Positions 1 through 9,326 of a stretch of 64,000 nucleotides of DNA are shown here, one piece after another. The DNA is from Sphingobacterium sp. SGG-5 (GTDB taxonomy: Bacteria > Bacteroidota > Bacteroidia > Sphingobacteriales > Sphingobacteriaceae). A program made the position numbers and the translations under genes. The notes below the pieces were generated by a model. That model saw only the letters and a list, made by a program, of their open reading frames with translations, was not told the DNA's origin and did no database searches. The stretch's first letter is position 1; every line of letters starts with the position of its first letter. The DNA lies in NCBI RefSeq assembly GCF_011043525.1, contig NZ_JAAKGO010000003.1, forward strand, positions 124,001 through 188,000. The letters are read 5' to 3'.

Positions 1-711
1 TTTCCGTGTTATGATGAAAATCACAATCACCCTCCGGGAGGCGGATCTTTTTGGGTAGACGGTTATAGAGAGATTTTCAAATCCGTCAGGGGCGTGTTGA
101 GGCCCAACAGTATAGTATCGACCGAACAAAATACCGAGTCCTATCTGGATATGTTCGACCTGTTCTTGATGGTTAATTATCCGCAAGGTAAAGATTATCG
201 CCCCGTGCCTTTATTTCCGATTATTTATTCAGACCGGGCACTATTTTATGGCTTTTATATCTACAACGATCCGAATATGAGTTTCCGTGTAAAGAATGCG
301 CTGACACTTTTGTGGGGTGCGCAGCTTAACGGCGGGCGTATCGAATTTGTCCAATATCCGAGCATGGTTGAAAATGCAGCTTTCCTGAAAGGTCTTGTCG
401 CTTTTCGTAAGCAGAACCATGATCTTTTTGTTGGTGGAAGATTGTTGCGGGAAATCGAACCCGAAGGCGATAATCCCGTATTGGCTGTGCCAAATTGGCC
501 TGCCCGTTCCTCAACGACTGGCACGTCATCAGCTGTGAGAGCGGCTCTTTGGGAAAACCGCGACGGAGGATATGCATTAGTATTGGTAAATGTAGACGAA
601 CATCCGCATAGTGTTACCTTCCCTCATACAAAGACGGCTATCCGTCTAAAATCGGGTGAATGTGCACGGATCAATGTCGACAAATCACAACTTAGCAGTC
701 TGGGAATATAG
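1..711 (+). CDS. DUF6259-like TIM-barrel protein, C-terminal part (partial, runs off left edge)
   Basis: The reading frame is open from base 1, so this is the 3' part of a longer gene; the internal ATG at 94 is not the true start. The first residues (HNHPPGGGSFWVD) align with the middle of the next gene (HNHAPGGGSFWVD), and the two stay collinear to the end, sharing STEQN, YLDMFDLFLMVNYPQG, FPIIYSDRAL and MVENAAF blocks. It is therefore a tandem paralogue of the gene at 720, only 8 bases downstream. The family (DUF6259-like, as far as I can recognise it) resembles glycoside-hydrolase TIM barrels with a C-terminal beta domain; the substrate is unknown. The N-terminus and any signal peptide lie outside the window. 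Confidence 0.75.
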   Translation, partial: FPCYDENHNHPPGGGSFWVDGYREIFKSVRGVLRPNSIVSTEQNTESYLDMFDLFLMVNYPQGKDYRPVPLFPIIYSDRALFYGFYIYNDPNMSFRVKNALTLLWGAQLNGGRIEFVQYPSMVENAAFLKGLVAFRKQNHDLFVGGRLLREIEPEGDNPVLAVPNWPARSSTTGTSSAVRAALWENRDGGYALVLVNVDEHPHSVTFPHTKTAIRLKSGECARINVDKSQLSSLGI

Positions 712-719
712 CTGTAATA

Positions 720-2774
720 ATGAAGAAATTACTATTTATAGCCTTGGTGGTGTGCTCAAATACGTTGATATACGCCCACGCTCCGCTTCATATTATACAA
801 AATAAGCAGCAGGTATCGCTTAGCAATGGTGAACTTTTATTAAAGTTCGAAAGTGACGACACTTTTAAATTTTTGGGATTATCGCACAATCAAGGAAAAA
901 CATGGTCTGTAGCCAGACAACAGGATTTGGTATGGCAGCTACGTATGGTAAATCCTAGCGGCTCAGCAGTCACGCTCAGCTCCCGAAATACGGAATATCA
1001 GGGTGTAGAGGTAATTGAACAACGCGATAGAAAATCCTTAGTATTTTCCTGGCTATATCCTTCGGTCGGTGGTAAAATCTTTATGGAGGTTTCTATCCAT
1101 CGTGGAAATACCCTCTCCGATTGGGACATAAGAAGTGAATTCCCTACAGGGTGGATGGTCGACAATTTAACATTCCCCATCATCACCTTAGAGAAAACTG
1201 CACAGCAAAAGATGATTATGCCAGCGGGTTGGGGAGCTGAGTATGATGTGAACACCATCGCTAATCAACAGTTCTTAGGAAGATATCCAAGCAGCCGTCA
1301 TACCATACAATTAATGCTGTTGCATGAAAGCAAGAATACGTTCTATTTCGCAACACATGATCCCAAAGCTAATTTAAAAGAATTTTCTGCAAGAGTGACC
1401 AGCCAGGATGTGGAGTTTTCAAACGGTATTGTTCCTTCAGCAGCATGGACGAACAATGGCAAGTTCAATTTGCCTTGGTCGACGTCTATTGGTTTATCAG
1501 CCGATGGCTGGGAAGATGCGATAATAAAATGGTACCGGCCTTTTACTTTCGAGACAGAATGGGGCGCCAAAAAGCTGACGGAAAAGCAATATCCGCAGTG
1601 GTTGATCAATTCGGATTTGTGGTTGACGGCCAGTACGCCAAGTGCGGCTGAATTGCAAAGAACGCATAATGCGATTACCTATTTTGGGACACAGACCTCG
1701 TTCCACTGGTATTATTGGCATAATGCACCTTTCGATACCGAATATCCGGAATATTTTCCTGCCAAACCGGAGTTTGCCGGTATCATTCAAGAAGTACAAA
1801 ATAGGGGAAGCCATGTCGTGCCCTATATCAATGGCCGATTGTGGGATGTTGCCACGTCAAGCTATACCAACGATGGTGGAAGAGAAGCAACTGTTTTGAA
1901 TAAAGACCTAACGCCTTATACAGAAACGTATGCTTCTGGTGCGACGAATGCCGTTATCTGTCCTTCTTCGCTTGTATGGAAACAAAAGCTGATAGAATTA
2001 ACCAGTCGGATTCAAGGGGATGAGTTAGGCACAGATGGTGTTTATTTTGACCAGGTCGCTTCAGCAAGAGCACTTCCGTGCTGGAATCCGAACCATAATC
2101 ATGCTCCCGGAGGTGGATCGTTTTGGGTGGATGCTTATCGGGATATCTTTCGTGAGGTGCGAGCGGAATTGAGTTCTGGAAATATGATATCGACCGAACA
2201 AAATGCAGAACCCTATCTGGATATGTTTGATTTATTTCTGATGGTAAATTACCCACAGGGAACCGTTTTCGAACCTGTCCCATTATTCCCGATCATATAT
2301 TCGGACCGTGCATTACTCTACGGCTTTTATATTTATAATAAAGTCAACATGAGCTATCGTGTTAAAAGTGCATTGTCTCTGCTTTGGGGTTCTCAGATCC
2401 ACGGCGGACAAACAGTATTTACACAATATTCCAATATGGTCGAAAATGCTGCTTTTGTCAGAGATTTGGTAGCATTCCGCAAACGTAACCACGACCTTTT
2501 TGTCGGAGGAAATCTGCTGAAAGAGATTACTCCGCAAGGGGACAATCCGGTCTTGCCGGCACCGAATTGGCCTGCCGATGCTTCGACGACAGGAACGACA
2601 CCGGCGGTGAGAGGTGCCCTTTGGAAAAGTAAAAACGATCAATATGCGGTCGTGTTGGTTAATGTCGAAGAGCAACCACATAGCGTCAGTTTACCGAATG
2701 GAGATATTGTCAATATAAAAGCGGGCGAATCTCTCCGAATTGATATCAGCGAAACACAACTTAATAAATTTTAA
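720..2774 (+). CDS. Exported DUF6259-like (glycoside-hydrolase-like) protein
   Basis: A 684-residue protein with an N-terminal signal peptide (MKKLLFIALVVCSNTLIYAHA). Residues about 25-280 look like an all-beta N-terminal domain; about 290-590 look like a TIM-barrel glycosidase-like domain with W-rich strands and acidic motifs (TDGVYFDQV, STEQN) where barrel enzymes place catalytic acids; the last 90 residues are a small beta domain. It lies 8 bases after its truncated paralogue and 19 bases before a jelly-roll protein, so all three are probably co-transcribed. Family membership in DUF6259 is a recollection, not a search result. A role in periplasmic or surface polysaccharide breakdown is inferred from the neighbouring sialate O-acetylesterase-like gene. 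Confidence 0.7.
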   Translation: MKKLLFIALVVCSNTLIYAHAPLHIIQNKQQVSLSNGELLLKFESDDTFKFLGLSHNQGKTWSVARQQDLVWQLRMVNPSGSAVTLSSRNTEYQGVEVIEQRDRKSLVFSWLYPSVGGKIFMEVSIHRGNTLSDWDIRSEFPTGWMVDNLTFPIITLEKTAQQKMIMPAGWGAEYDVNTIANQQFLGRYPSSRHTIQLMLLHESKNTFYFATHDPKANLKEFSARVTSQDVEFSNGIVPSAAWTNNGKFNLPWSTSIGLSADGWEDAIIKWYRPFTFETEWGAKKLTEKQYPQWLINSDLWLTASTPSAAELQRTHNAITYFGTQTSFHWYYWHNAPFDTEYPEYFPAKPEFAGIIQEVQNRGSHVVPYINGRLWDVATSSYTNDGGREATVLNKDLTPYTETYASGATNAVICPSSLVWKQKLIELTSRIQGDELGTDGVYFDQVASARALPCWNPNHNHAPGGGSFWVDAYRDIFREVRAELSSGNMISTEQNAEPYLDMFDLFLMVNYPQGTVFEPVPLFPIIYSDRALLYGFYIYNKVNMSYRVKSALSLLWGSQIHGGQTVFTQYSNMVENAAFVRDLVAFRKRNHDLFVGGNLLKEITPQGDNPVLPAPNWPADASTTGTTPAVRGALWKSKNDQYAVVLVNVEEQPHSVSLPNGDIVNIKAGESLRIDISETQLNKF

Positions 2775-2793
2775 TAACAATAACTTTTGAATC

Positions 2794-3462
2794 ATGAAAA
2801 AACTATTTTCTTTAATTTGCTTGTTTACATTATGTGCTGCTACTTATGCGCAGGAAAATCTGATCACCGATGGGAAATTTGAAGACGCTTCTTTTAGTGT
2901 GAGCGATATGAGCAGACGAATACCGGGGCCGGGTAAATGGTTTCCTTATTTGACCTCTGACAAACAGGCCGTGATGTCTGTTGTAAAAGATGCTGAAAAA
3001 GGCAAAGTCGCGTCCATACAGACGTTGTCTAGTGTAAGCTATGCCTATTCCTATATTGGACAACGCGTGGCGAAAGCACCTGCTGCCGGCGTTTACACCG
3101 TAAAATTCTGGGCAAAAGCGACGCATGATACTCCGACTTATTTTGGTGTTTATCTGAAAGCGAATGCTGGTAAAGGAGAAACATTGTTTTTCCCCCTTGC
3201 TGGTTTCCATCCGCAAGAAACCCCTGCACAATCAGGCGGCTTAAAACAAGCGAGATTGAGCAACGAGTGGAAAGAATATACTATCGATTTTGACCTTTCC
3301 CAGATTGTCAATAACGTTGCTGCTCCAAGAATAGCAAAAGCAGAAATCATTCTTAGCAAAGCAGAAAATAATCACAGACAAACTTTCGATCTAGGTATTG
3401 CTTGTATGACAAAGAATTCGGGCATGCTGTTTACAGATGTTAGTATGGTAAAAAAGAACTAA
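2794..3462 (+). CDS. Exported jelly-roll (CBM4/9-like) protein
   Basis: A 222-residue protein with a clear signal peptide ending near TYAQ. The mature part begins NLITDGKFED, the usual opening of galactose-binding or CBM4/9-like jelly-roll domains (N-L-x-x-d-G-x-F-E), and continues with alternating beta strands (YTVKFWAKA, WKEYTIDFDL, FTDVSMV) typical of that fold. No catalytic motif is visible. It follows the DUF6259-like gene by 19 bases and precedes a possible hairpin terminator, so it may close that operon. A carbohydrate-binding accessory role is inferred from fold and neighbours; I cannot name a ligand. Confidence 0.6.
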   Translation: MKKLFSLICLFTLCAATYAQENLITDGKFEDASFSVSDMSRRIPGPGKWFPYLTSDKQAVMSVVKDAEKGKVASIQTLSSVSYAYSYIGQRVAKAPAAGVYTVKFWAKATHDTPTYFGVYLKANAGKGETLFFPLAGFHPQETPAQSGGLKQARLSNEWKEYTIDFDLSQIVNNVAAPRIAKAEIILSKAENNHRQTFDLGIACMTKNSGMLFTDVSMVKKN

Positions 3463-3482
3463 GGATACCCAATAATGAGATA

Positions 3483-3534
3483 GAAATTTCCGAGTCTTGT
3501 TGCAGCAGGACTTCGGAGATTTCTTTAAAATCAG
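3483..3534 (+). terminator. Possible intrinsic terminator
   Basis: GAAATTTCCGAGTC can pair with GACTTCGGAGATTTC about 12 bases further on (one bulge and one G-T pair), followed by TTTAAAA. It lies 21 bases after the stop of the jelly-roll gene and before the esterase gene at 3547. The run of T is short, so termination may be partial. Confidence 0.45.
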
Positions 3535-3546
3535 ATCACCCTTTAT

Positions 3547-4968
3547 ATGCGAAAAATATTCTTTCTCTCGTTAGTCATGTTCTGTTGTGGACTACATGCA
3601 GCAAAAGCATCTCTCGTATTGCCTCGTGTTTTTACGGACGGCATGGTGTTGCAGCAAAAGAGCGAGGTGAAAATATGGGGAAAAGGTAGTCCAAAGGAGA
3701 AAGTTATTCTCCAAACAAGCTGGAACGGTAAGAGCTACGGAACTTCTGTCGGTGTCGATAGTTTATGGAAAATTACAGTTTCCACACCGGAAGCTTCGTT
3801 TACGAAGTACGAAGTCACATTGGTGGGAGAAAGAGAGAAGATTGTCTTAAAAGATGTTCTTATAGGTGAGGTTTGGCTATGCAGTGGTCAGTCTAATATG
3901 CATATGCCTATGAAGGGATATTTTAACCAACCTGTCTCCGGCTCCTTGGCGGATATTGTTGCTTCAGAAAATGATTATTTAAGGTTTTTTACGGTCAAAC
4001 AAAATAGTTCCCTGGTACCATTGTTTCATTGCGATGGGGTATGGGAAAATGCGAGCATGGAGACAACAGCTGATTTCTCTGCTACAGCCTACTATTTTGG
4101 GCGTTTGTTACAAAAAACACTAAACGTCCCAGTCGGTTTGATACATGCAAGTTGGGGTGGGTCAAAAATCGAAGCCTGGATGTCAAAAAAGGCTTTAGCC
4201 GATTTTCCGGAAATAAGAATCCCAACAGAAGAACCCAATAGAAGAGTAGCGCCACTACGTGCCACAGTGATGTATAACGGTATGCTACATCCTATTGCGG
4301 GGTATACTATCAAAGGAGTAATATGGTATCAGGGGGAGTCTAGTCAAAGGGACTACAAAAAATATCCTGCATTATTCAAAGCCATGCATCAGGACTGGAT
4401 AGAAAAATGGAATGTGCAAACAGATTTTCCGATCTATTTTTGTCAAATTACACCTTATGACCATTATACATTCAAATTGGCGCACTTCATGCGAGAGGCA
4501 CAGTTGAAAATAGCCCAAAATCAACCTAATACCGCAATGGCTGTATTAATGGATGCCGGCGAAAAGGATATCTTGCATTGTGCAGATAAAAAAACACCGG
4601 GAGAACGCTTAGCTTATATCGCGCTGGCTAATCTATACGGATTTAATACGCTATCCTATCGGAGTCCCGAATTCAAGTCACTTAATCAAATCGATGAAAA
4701 GCTTATCGTTCGCTTTAATTATGCAAAAGACGGCTTAAATACGTTCGGTCGAGAGCTGAATAATTTTAAAATTGCCGGGGAAGATCGTGTTTTCTATCCG
4801 GCAAAGGCAGAAATAGTTTTGAATTCGGTTGAACTTTCGTCACCTGAGGTGAGCCATCCGATAGCTGTGCGCTACGCCTTCGAGAATTATGCGGAGTCCA
4901 CACTATTTGGTATCAACGGGCAACCGGTATCCTCATTTAGAAGCGACGATTGGGATGATATTCCGTGA
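3547..4968 (+). CDS. Sialate O-acetylesterase-like (SASA family) exported esterase
   Basis: A 473-residue protein with a signal peptide (to about residue 21). The opening VLPRVFTDGMVLQQ and the GEVWLCSGQSNM block are the signatures of the SASA/DUF303 family; the Ser in GQSNM is the expected nucleophile. WYQGESS (about 260) and DILH (about 338) match the other conserved blocks, and the Asp-x-x-His pair would complete the catalytic triad. Family members remove O-acetyl groups from sialic acids or from plant polysaccharides such as xylan. At 473 residues it is somewhat shorter than the 500-650 usual for the family, because the C-terminal beta domain is brief. Exported, with a carbohydrate-type neighbourhood upstream. 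Confidence 0.85.
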   Translation: MRKIFFLSLVMFCCGLHAAKASLVLPRVFTDGMVLQQKSEVKIWGKGSPKEKVILQTSWNGKSYGTSVGVDSLWKITVSTPEASFTKYEVTLVGEREKIVLKDVLIGEVWLCSGQSNMHMPMKGYFNQPVSGSLADIVASENDYLRFFTVKQNSSLVPLFHCDGVWENASMETTADFSATAYYFGRLLQKTLNVPVGLIHASWGGSKIEAWMSKKALADFPEIRIPTEEPNRRVAPLRATVMYNGMLHPIAGYTIKGVIWYQGESSQRDYKKYPALFKAMHQDWIEKWNVQTDFPIYFCQITPYDHYTFKLAHFMREAQLKIAQNQPNTAMAVLMDAGEKDILHCADKKTPGERLAYIALANLYGFNTLSYRSPEFKSLNQIDEKLIVRFNYAKDGLNTFGRELNNFKIAGEDRVFYPAKAEIVLNSVELSSPEVSHPIAVRYAFENYAESTLFGINGQPVSSFRSDDWDDIP

Positions 4969-4993
4969 TAAGTTTATAATACGAACAAAAAAA

Positions 4994-5968
4994 ATGAACA
5001 ATAACTTTTCAATTAAAGGTGTCCTTTGCTACCTATGTGTATTTTGGACTCTATCATGCGGCGCGCATACACCGGTATTATCTGATCAAGATGGTATATC
5101 GGATGAAAAAAGAGAGGAGACAGTTAAAAAAGAAAGGGGTAAGCTCGTCAAAAATGAGCATACCGTAAATATTTATACAGACAAAGGGATCGAATTGACT
5201 TTTCGACATGTGGAGCGGGACTATATTCCGGGTAAGACGAGCTTTTATGATATATGGCAGCTTTGGGAGGCATTTGGAAGTAAGGAAGACGGCAGTAGAG
5301 CAGTAAGGATTGTTAATCCAGGAGAATGGGAAACAGCACTTAAGATAGGAAATGACTTTGTCGGAGGGCTTAATCACGGTTTCGAACGAAAAACTTCTGT
5401 GCAGTTTGTTGTGAATGACAAAGTTGTTTCTGAAACAGAGGACCTTGCCCTTCAGCCATTCCATAGTTTTTATGTTATACAAGAGTCTGATCTATACGCC
5501 TTTAATAGCACATCCGATAAAATTGCTCATATAATCAAGAAATGGGACTTTAAAGAAAATGGGCTTATTGAATTCCACCAATCCATAACGTGGCTCAGTG
5601 CACAGTCGTTGAGCAATTCTTATATGACGATGATGCCTGTAGCCAGGGATCAAGACGGAATAAATATTACCTCAAAAGCAAAAAGAGATGACATCGATGC
5701 AGTATTTGATGTATCGCAGGAAGGTCATAGCAATCCCTTGGGGCCCAGCGGACGTCATAAAGAATCATCTTCGATGACACTATGGGGAGATCAATATAAA
5801 TTCAGTGTCACCGTTGAGCGAAAAAATATCCTACCGAATAGCAGTTTATGGGTGTCTAATTCCAAATTATATAACAAGGTGTATTTCGATTATTCGGGTA
5901 AATATGAGGTTGAGAAAGGAGAAAAGTTTGAGTTATTAACTCGTTTTGAATTCAGCAGATCGGAATAG
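4994..5968 (+). CDS. Putative lipoprotein of unknown function
   Basis: I start this gene at ATG 4994 and not at upstream in-frame codons, because that gives a lipoprotein signal (hydrophobic stretch then LSCGAH, Cys at about residue 23) and clears the preceding esterase gene by 25 bases. The 324-residue product is rich in beta-strand pattern (VQFVVNDKVV, SFYVIQESDLY, GLIEFHQSITWL) and ends with a strand-like stretch (KFELLTRFEF). No catalytic motif or named domain was recognised. The position after a SASA esterase suggests a surface or periplasmic accessory role in the same carbohydrate locus; that is an inference from location only. Confidence 0.65.
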   Translation: MNNNFSIKGVLCYLCVFWTLSCGAHTPVLSDQDGISDEKREETVKKERGKLVKNEHTVNIYTDKGIELTFRHVERDYIPGKTSFYDIWQLWEAFGSKEDGSRAVRIVNPGEWETALKIGNDFVGGLNHGFERKTSVQFVVNDKVVSETEDLALQPFHSFYVIQESDLYAFNSTSDKIAHIIKKWDFKENGLIEFHQSITWLSAQSLSNSYMTMMPVARDQDGINITSKAKRDDIDAVFDVSQEGHSNPLGPSGRHKESSSMTLWGDQYKFSVTVERKNILPNSSLWVSNSKLYNKVYFDYSGKYEVEKGEKFELLTRFEFSRSE

Positions 5969-6044
5969 AAAAGCCGACGAATGAAATATAGTTTATGACA
6001 ATCAAATTGGAAATAAAGGTTATTCTAAAAAGTATTATAACACG

Positions 6045-6734
6045 ATGAAAACATTTTTTTTAGGAACAGTTATGTTAATTTTTGTGGTATCCTTTTTATC
6101 CGCACAAACACAAGGATCGGGTAATATACTATATGTGAAAGCAGGCAGTAATGGAAATGGGTCGTCTTGGTCTAATGCCTTAGGAGAACTGTCTGAAGCA
6201 TTATCTTGGGCGTCGAGTTGGGATCCGGCAAACGAGGGTATGCTCCGGATCTGGGTAGCCAAAGGACGATACTTGCCGACCTCAAATCCCAGTGACCGCC
6301 AAGCAACTTTTCAGCTGGTCAATGGCGTACAGGTATATGGTGGTTTTTCTGGAGAGGCCGGTACGGAAGGTGATATATCCATGCGCGATTGGGAAAAGAA
6401 TATAACTATACTATCGGGAGATATCGACCGTAATGACAAAGCGGATGTTATTACTGACCCAGCCGTGGAAATTGTAGGCAAGAATAGCTATGCCGTGGTT
6501 ACCGGTTCTCAAACGAGTCCAACTGCGGTACTTGACGGTTTTACGATTACAGCCGGTACCGCTGATGAGAAAAATGGGATGACATGCGGAGGTGGGGTGT
6601 ATAATTCAAATGGCAAGCCTACATTAAGAAACCTGGTGATTACCGGGAATATATCTCCCGAAGGAGATGGTATCTGCAATATCAACGGCGGTTCACCGAA
6701 GTTAACAAATGTGAAAGTTATACATAATCAATAA
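6045..6734 (+). CDS. Exported beta-helix protein, short paralogue without sorting domain
   Basis: A 229-residue protein with a signal peptide (to about SAQT, residue 21). ILYVKAGSNGNGSSW and the later GGGVYNSNGKPTL and NGGSPKLTNV repeats are typical of right-handed beta-helix proteins related to the chlamydial polymorphic outer-membrane repeats. It is strongly similar over its whole length to residues 1-210 of the next gene, three bases downstream, but stops where that one continues into more helix repeats, an MBG-like domain and a T9SS sorting domain. It is either a short secreted partner or a truncated duplicate; no frameshift is seen, since the stop is followed at once by a proper start codon. 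Confidence 0.7.
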   Translation: MKTFFLGTVMLIFVVSFLSAQTQGSGNILYVKAGSNGNGSSWSNALGELSEALSWASSWDPANEGMLRIWVAKGRYLPTSNPSDRQATFQLVNGVQVYGGFSGEAGTEGDISMRDWEKNITILSGDIDRNDKADVITDPAVEIVGKNSYAVVTGSQTSPTAVLDGFTITAGTADEKNGMTCGGGVYNSNGKPTLRNLVITGNISPEGDGICNINGGSPKLTNVKVIHNQ

Positions 6735-6737
6735 ATT

Positions 6738-8309
6738 ATGAAATCCAACTTATTGTTGATATTTCTGTTCTCCTGCTTTTGCAGTGAAGCTGTCTTCGCC
6801 CAGACACCGTCCTCCGAAAATATCCTATTTGTAAAAAAGGGCAGTGCAGGAAACGGGTCATCTTGGACCCATGCAATGGGAGAATTGGCAGAAGCATTGA
6901 CCTGGGCGGGCTCCAACTGGGACGCTGAAGCCGATGGCCCACTGCAAATTTGGGTGACATCCGGCAGATACCTACCTACCACAAATACCGCCAATCGCAA
7001 CGCCACCTTCCAATTGGTAAAAGGTGTGAAAGTCTATGGAGGTTTTTCAGGGGTGGAGGCAGTACTTACAGAGCGGGATTGGGCGAAGAACGTGACTATT
7101 CTTTCCGGTGATATTGATGGCAATGACGTCGCAGCAGTGATAACAGATGTCGATCAAGAGCTCAAAGGAAACAATAGCTATACGGTAGTCAATGGTTCGG
7201 GTACGGATATTACCGCATCGTTGGATGGTTTTATCATTACTGCAGGTCATAATCCATCAAATGGGGGAGGGATATATAATGATGAAGGAAGTCCCGCGTT
7301 GGTAAACCTGACCATAACCGGTAATAAAGCGATGTATGGGGGAGGATTATATAATCAAGGTAGTAGTCCTGAACTGAGGCATATTACCATAAGCAATAAT
7401 AGGGCAGAGAGTGGATATGGAGATGGGATATTCAATGATCCGGACAGTCACCCTATCTTGAAAAATACGATTATCAGTGGTAGTTGGAAGGAAGAAGTCG
7501 GGAGCTATGCCATTACATTTACAGATGACGATATCACACCGATGCTGACCATAATCGCCAAACCGGAGCAGCAAAAGGTGTACGGGGCTGAAGATCCGGT
7601 TCTGACCTACACCGCAAGTGGATTTCTTCCTGGTGATAATAATACGATCTTTTCGGGGACATTGTCGAGAGATATCGGGGAAGATGTAGGTTCTTATCCG
7701 ATTAAGCAAGGTACACTTTCAGCGGATAATTATGCCCTAGCTTTTATTGGATCGGACTTTACCATTAATAAGTCTCCTCAGGAAATTACGTTGGTAGCGC
7801 CTGAGGAATTGTCGCTTGATGTAGGCATACAAGCGTTGACGGTATCGTCGAGCAGCGGACTTCCGGTCACGATCGAGGTAGACGACGCTTCGGTAGCTAC
7901 TTTGTCGGGAACAGATCTTCATTTACAGGGGCCGGGTGTGGTGACGGTTACGGCTACGCAGGAGGGCAACCAAAACTATGAGGCGGCAGCTCCGGTGAGT
8001 ACAGCGATCCGTGTTGTCGAATCTCCTAAAAAGAACGTTCCGATACGTGTACATAAGGCATTGTCGCCAAATGGAGACGGTGTCAATGATTTCTTATTTA
8101 TTGACGGAATCGAAAATTATCCCGAAAATAAATTTATCGTTTTTGACGCCGGAGGAAATATCCTCGCAGATATAGCAGGGTATGATAATGGAAGTCATGT
8201 ACTCTTTGGTGAGCAGTTGAATGACGGTACATATTTTTATTATCTGGATGTAACGGTAGATGGACGGCGGGAGCGAATAAAGGGTTTCTTCGAAGTGAAG
8301 AGAAAGTAG
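6738..8309 (+). CDS. Beta-helix protein with MBG-like domain and T9SS type B sorting domain
   Basis: A 523-residue secreted protein. Order: signal peptide (to about FAQT, residue 22); beta-helix with GGGIYNDEGSPAL / GGGLYNQGSSPEL repeats (to about 250); an MBG-like domain (about 270-345, KVYGAEDPVLTYTASGF); an Ig-like stretch (about 345-425); and a gliding-motility-associated C-terminal (CHU_C) domain from about 435 with the hallmark SPNGDGVNDFL. That last domain is the type B sorting signal of the type IX secretion system, which in known systems needs a PorP/SprF partner; the gene 31 bases downstream encodes one. The likely fate is therefore the cell surface or medium. The beta-helix ligand is unknown; adhesion is a guess. 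Confidence 0.85.
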   Translation: MKSNLLLIFLFSCFCSEAVFAQTPSSENILFVKKGSAGNGSSWTHAMGELAEALTWAGSNWDAEADGPLQIWVTSGRYLPTTNTANRNATFQLVKGVKVYGGFSGVEAVLTERDWAKNVTILSGDIDGNDVAAVITDVDQELKGNNSYTVVNGSGTDITASLDGFIITAGHNPSNGGGIYNDEGSPALVNLTITGNKAMYGGGLYNQGSSPELRHITISNNRAESGYGDGIFNDPDSHPILKNTIISGSWKEEVGSYAITFTDDDITPMLTIIAKPEQQKVYGAEDPVLTYTASGFLPGDNNTIFSGTLSRDIGEDVGSYPIKQGTLSADNYALAFIGSDFTINKSPQEITLVAPEELSLDVGIQALTVSSSSGLPVTIEVDDASVATLSGTDLHLQGPGVVTVTATQEGNQNYEAAAPVSTAIRVVESPKKNVPIRVHKALSPNGDGVNDFLFIDGIENYPENKFIVFDAGGNILADIAGYDNGSHVLFGEQLNDGTYFYYLDVTVDGRRERIKGFFEVKRK

Positions 8310-8340
8310 ATAATTTGGACATTAAATATAAGATAAAACA

Positions 8341-9231
8341 ATGAAAGAATCCCTTAACAGTCTATTCGTTGCAGCTGTGTTGTTGACCTGTCCTTTCTTA
8401 GGACAGGCGCAACACGGTTTGAGCTACAATCAGTTGGGACAATTACGCAATTCATTCAACGGCTCGTTGAGCTTAATGGATCCCGATGGTGGTGCAGCCA
8501 TATTAAGTCGCTTGCAGTGGGTGGGGTTGGACGGTGCGCCGCGCTCGTACTGGGCAAGTGGCCATGTGGGAGTCAAACGCTTGGGTATAACGGTGGGTGT
8601 CGATGTTAAGCAGGCTACTATGGGCGTGATCCGGGATAATGAGCTGAGTGGTTATATTGCTAGCGCAGTCCGCCTTTCGGAGGACGAGTACCTCGGGCTT
8701 TCGGTTGGGGGAGGGCTTTTGATACACAATGGCAATTTTTCTACCTTAGATGCGGAAGATCCTTCTTTCCGGGAGGACATTCGCGGTAATCAGGGGATGC
8801 TGAGCGTAGGGACATCGTATTTTCGGGAGGGTAGATACTACGTGGGTATTTCTATTCCTCGTTTTGTGTGGAATAAGAACGATAATTTTGATTATGATTT
8901 TCAACGGGTGTACTACATCACAGGCGGAGCTTTGTTCTGCATTGGCGAGGGTTTCCATATCCGGCCATCCTTTATTGTGAGTCATATGGAGGGCATCACG
9001 CCTCGTTACGATGTAAGTGCACTGGCATTCTTTGCGCAGAAGTTCGGTATCGGTCTGGGTGTGCAGAACCAAGGTGATCTTTCAGGTATATCACAGGTCA
9101 ATATGGGCAATTTTGGAATAGGGTACAGCTATCAGTTTAGCCCTGGTAGCAGCACGACAAAGCAACGTATATCCAACAATACGCATGAGATAGGGTTGCG
9201 GTACCGTGTGGGTGGCATGAAGATGCTATAA
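8341..9231 (+). CDS. PorP/SprF family type IX secretion outer-membrane protein
   Basis: A 296-residue protein with a signal peptide ending near GQAQ. The mature start HGLSYNQLGQLRNSFNGSL, the alternating beta-barrel pattern and the YYVGISIPRF block are characteristic of the PorP/SprF family. Members are outer-membrane barrel proteins; dedicated copies beside CHU_C-tailed proteins are thought to help display that particular cargo (type B substrates). It follows the CHU_C-bearing beta-helix gene by 31 bases, so cargo and partner are likely co-expressed. Confidence 0.88.
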   Translation: MKESLNSLFVAAVLLTCPFLGQAQHGLSYNQLGQLRNSFNGSLSLMDPDGGAAILSRLQWVGLDGAPRSYWASGHVGVKRLGITVGVDVKQATMGVIRDNELSGYIASAVRLSEDEYLGLSVGGGLLIHNGNFSTLDAEDPSFREDIRGNQGMLSVGTSYFREGRYYVGISIPRFVWNKNDNFDYDFQRVYYITGGALFCIGEGFHIRPSFIVSHMEGITPRYDVSALAFFAQKFGIGLGVQNQGDLSGISQVNMGNFGIGYSYQFSPGSSTTKQRISNNTHEIGLRYRVGGMKML

Positions 9232-9326
9232 TTCAAATGAGAGGGCCTCACTTCTGATATGTAAAAAAGAAAAATATTTCATAAAGTAGCATTTTTGTTG
9301 TACATTAGCAATATAATTATTGTGTT

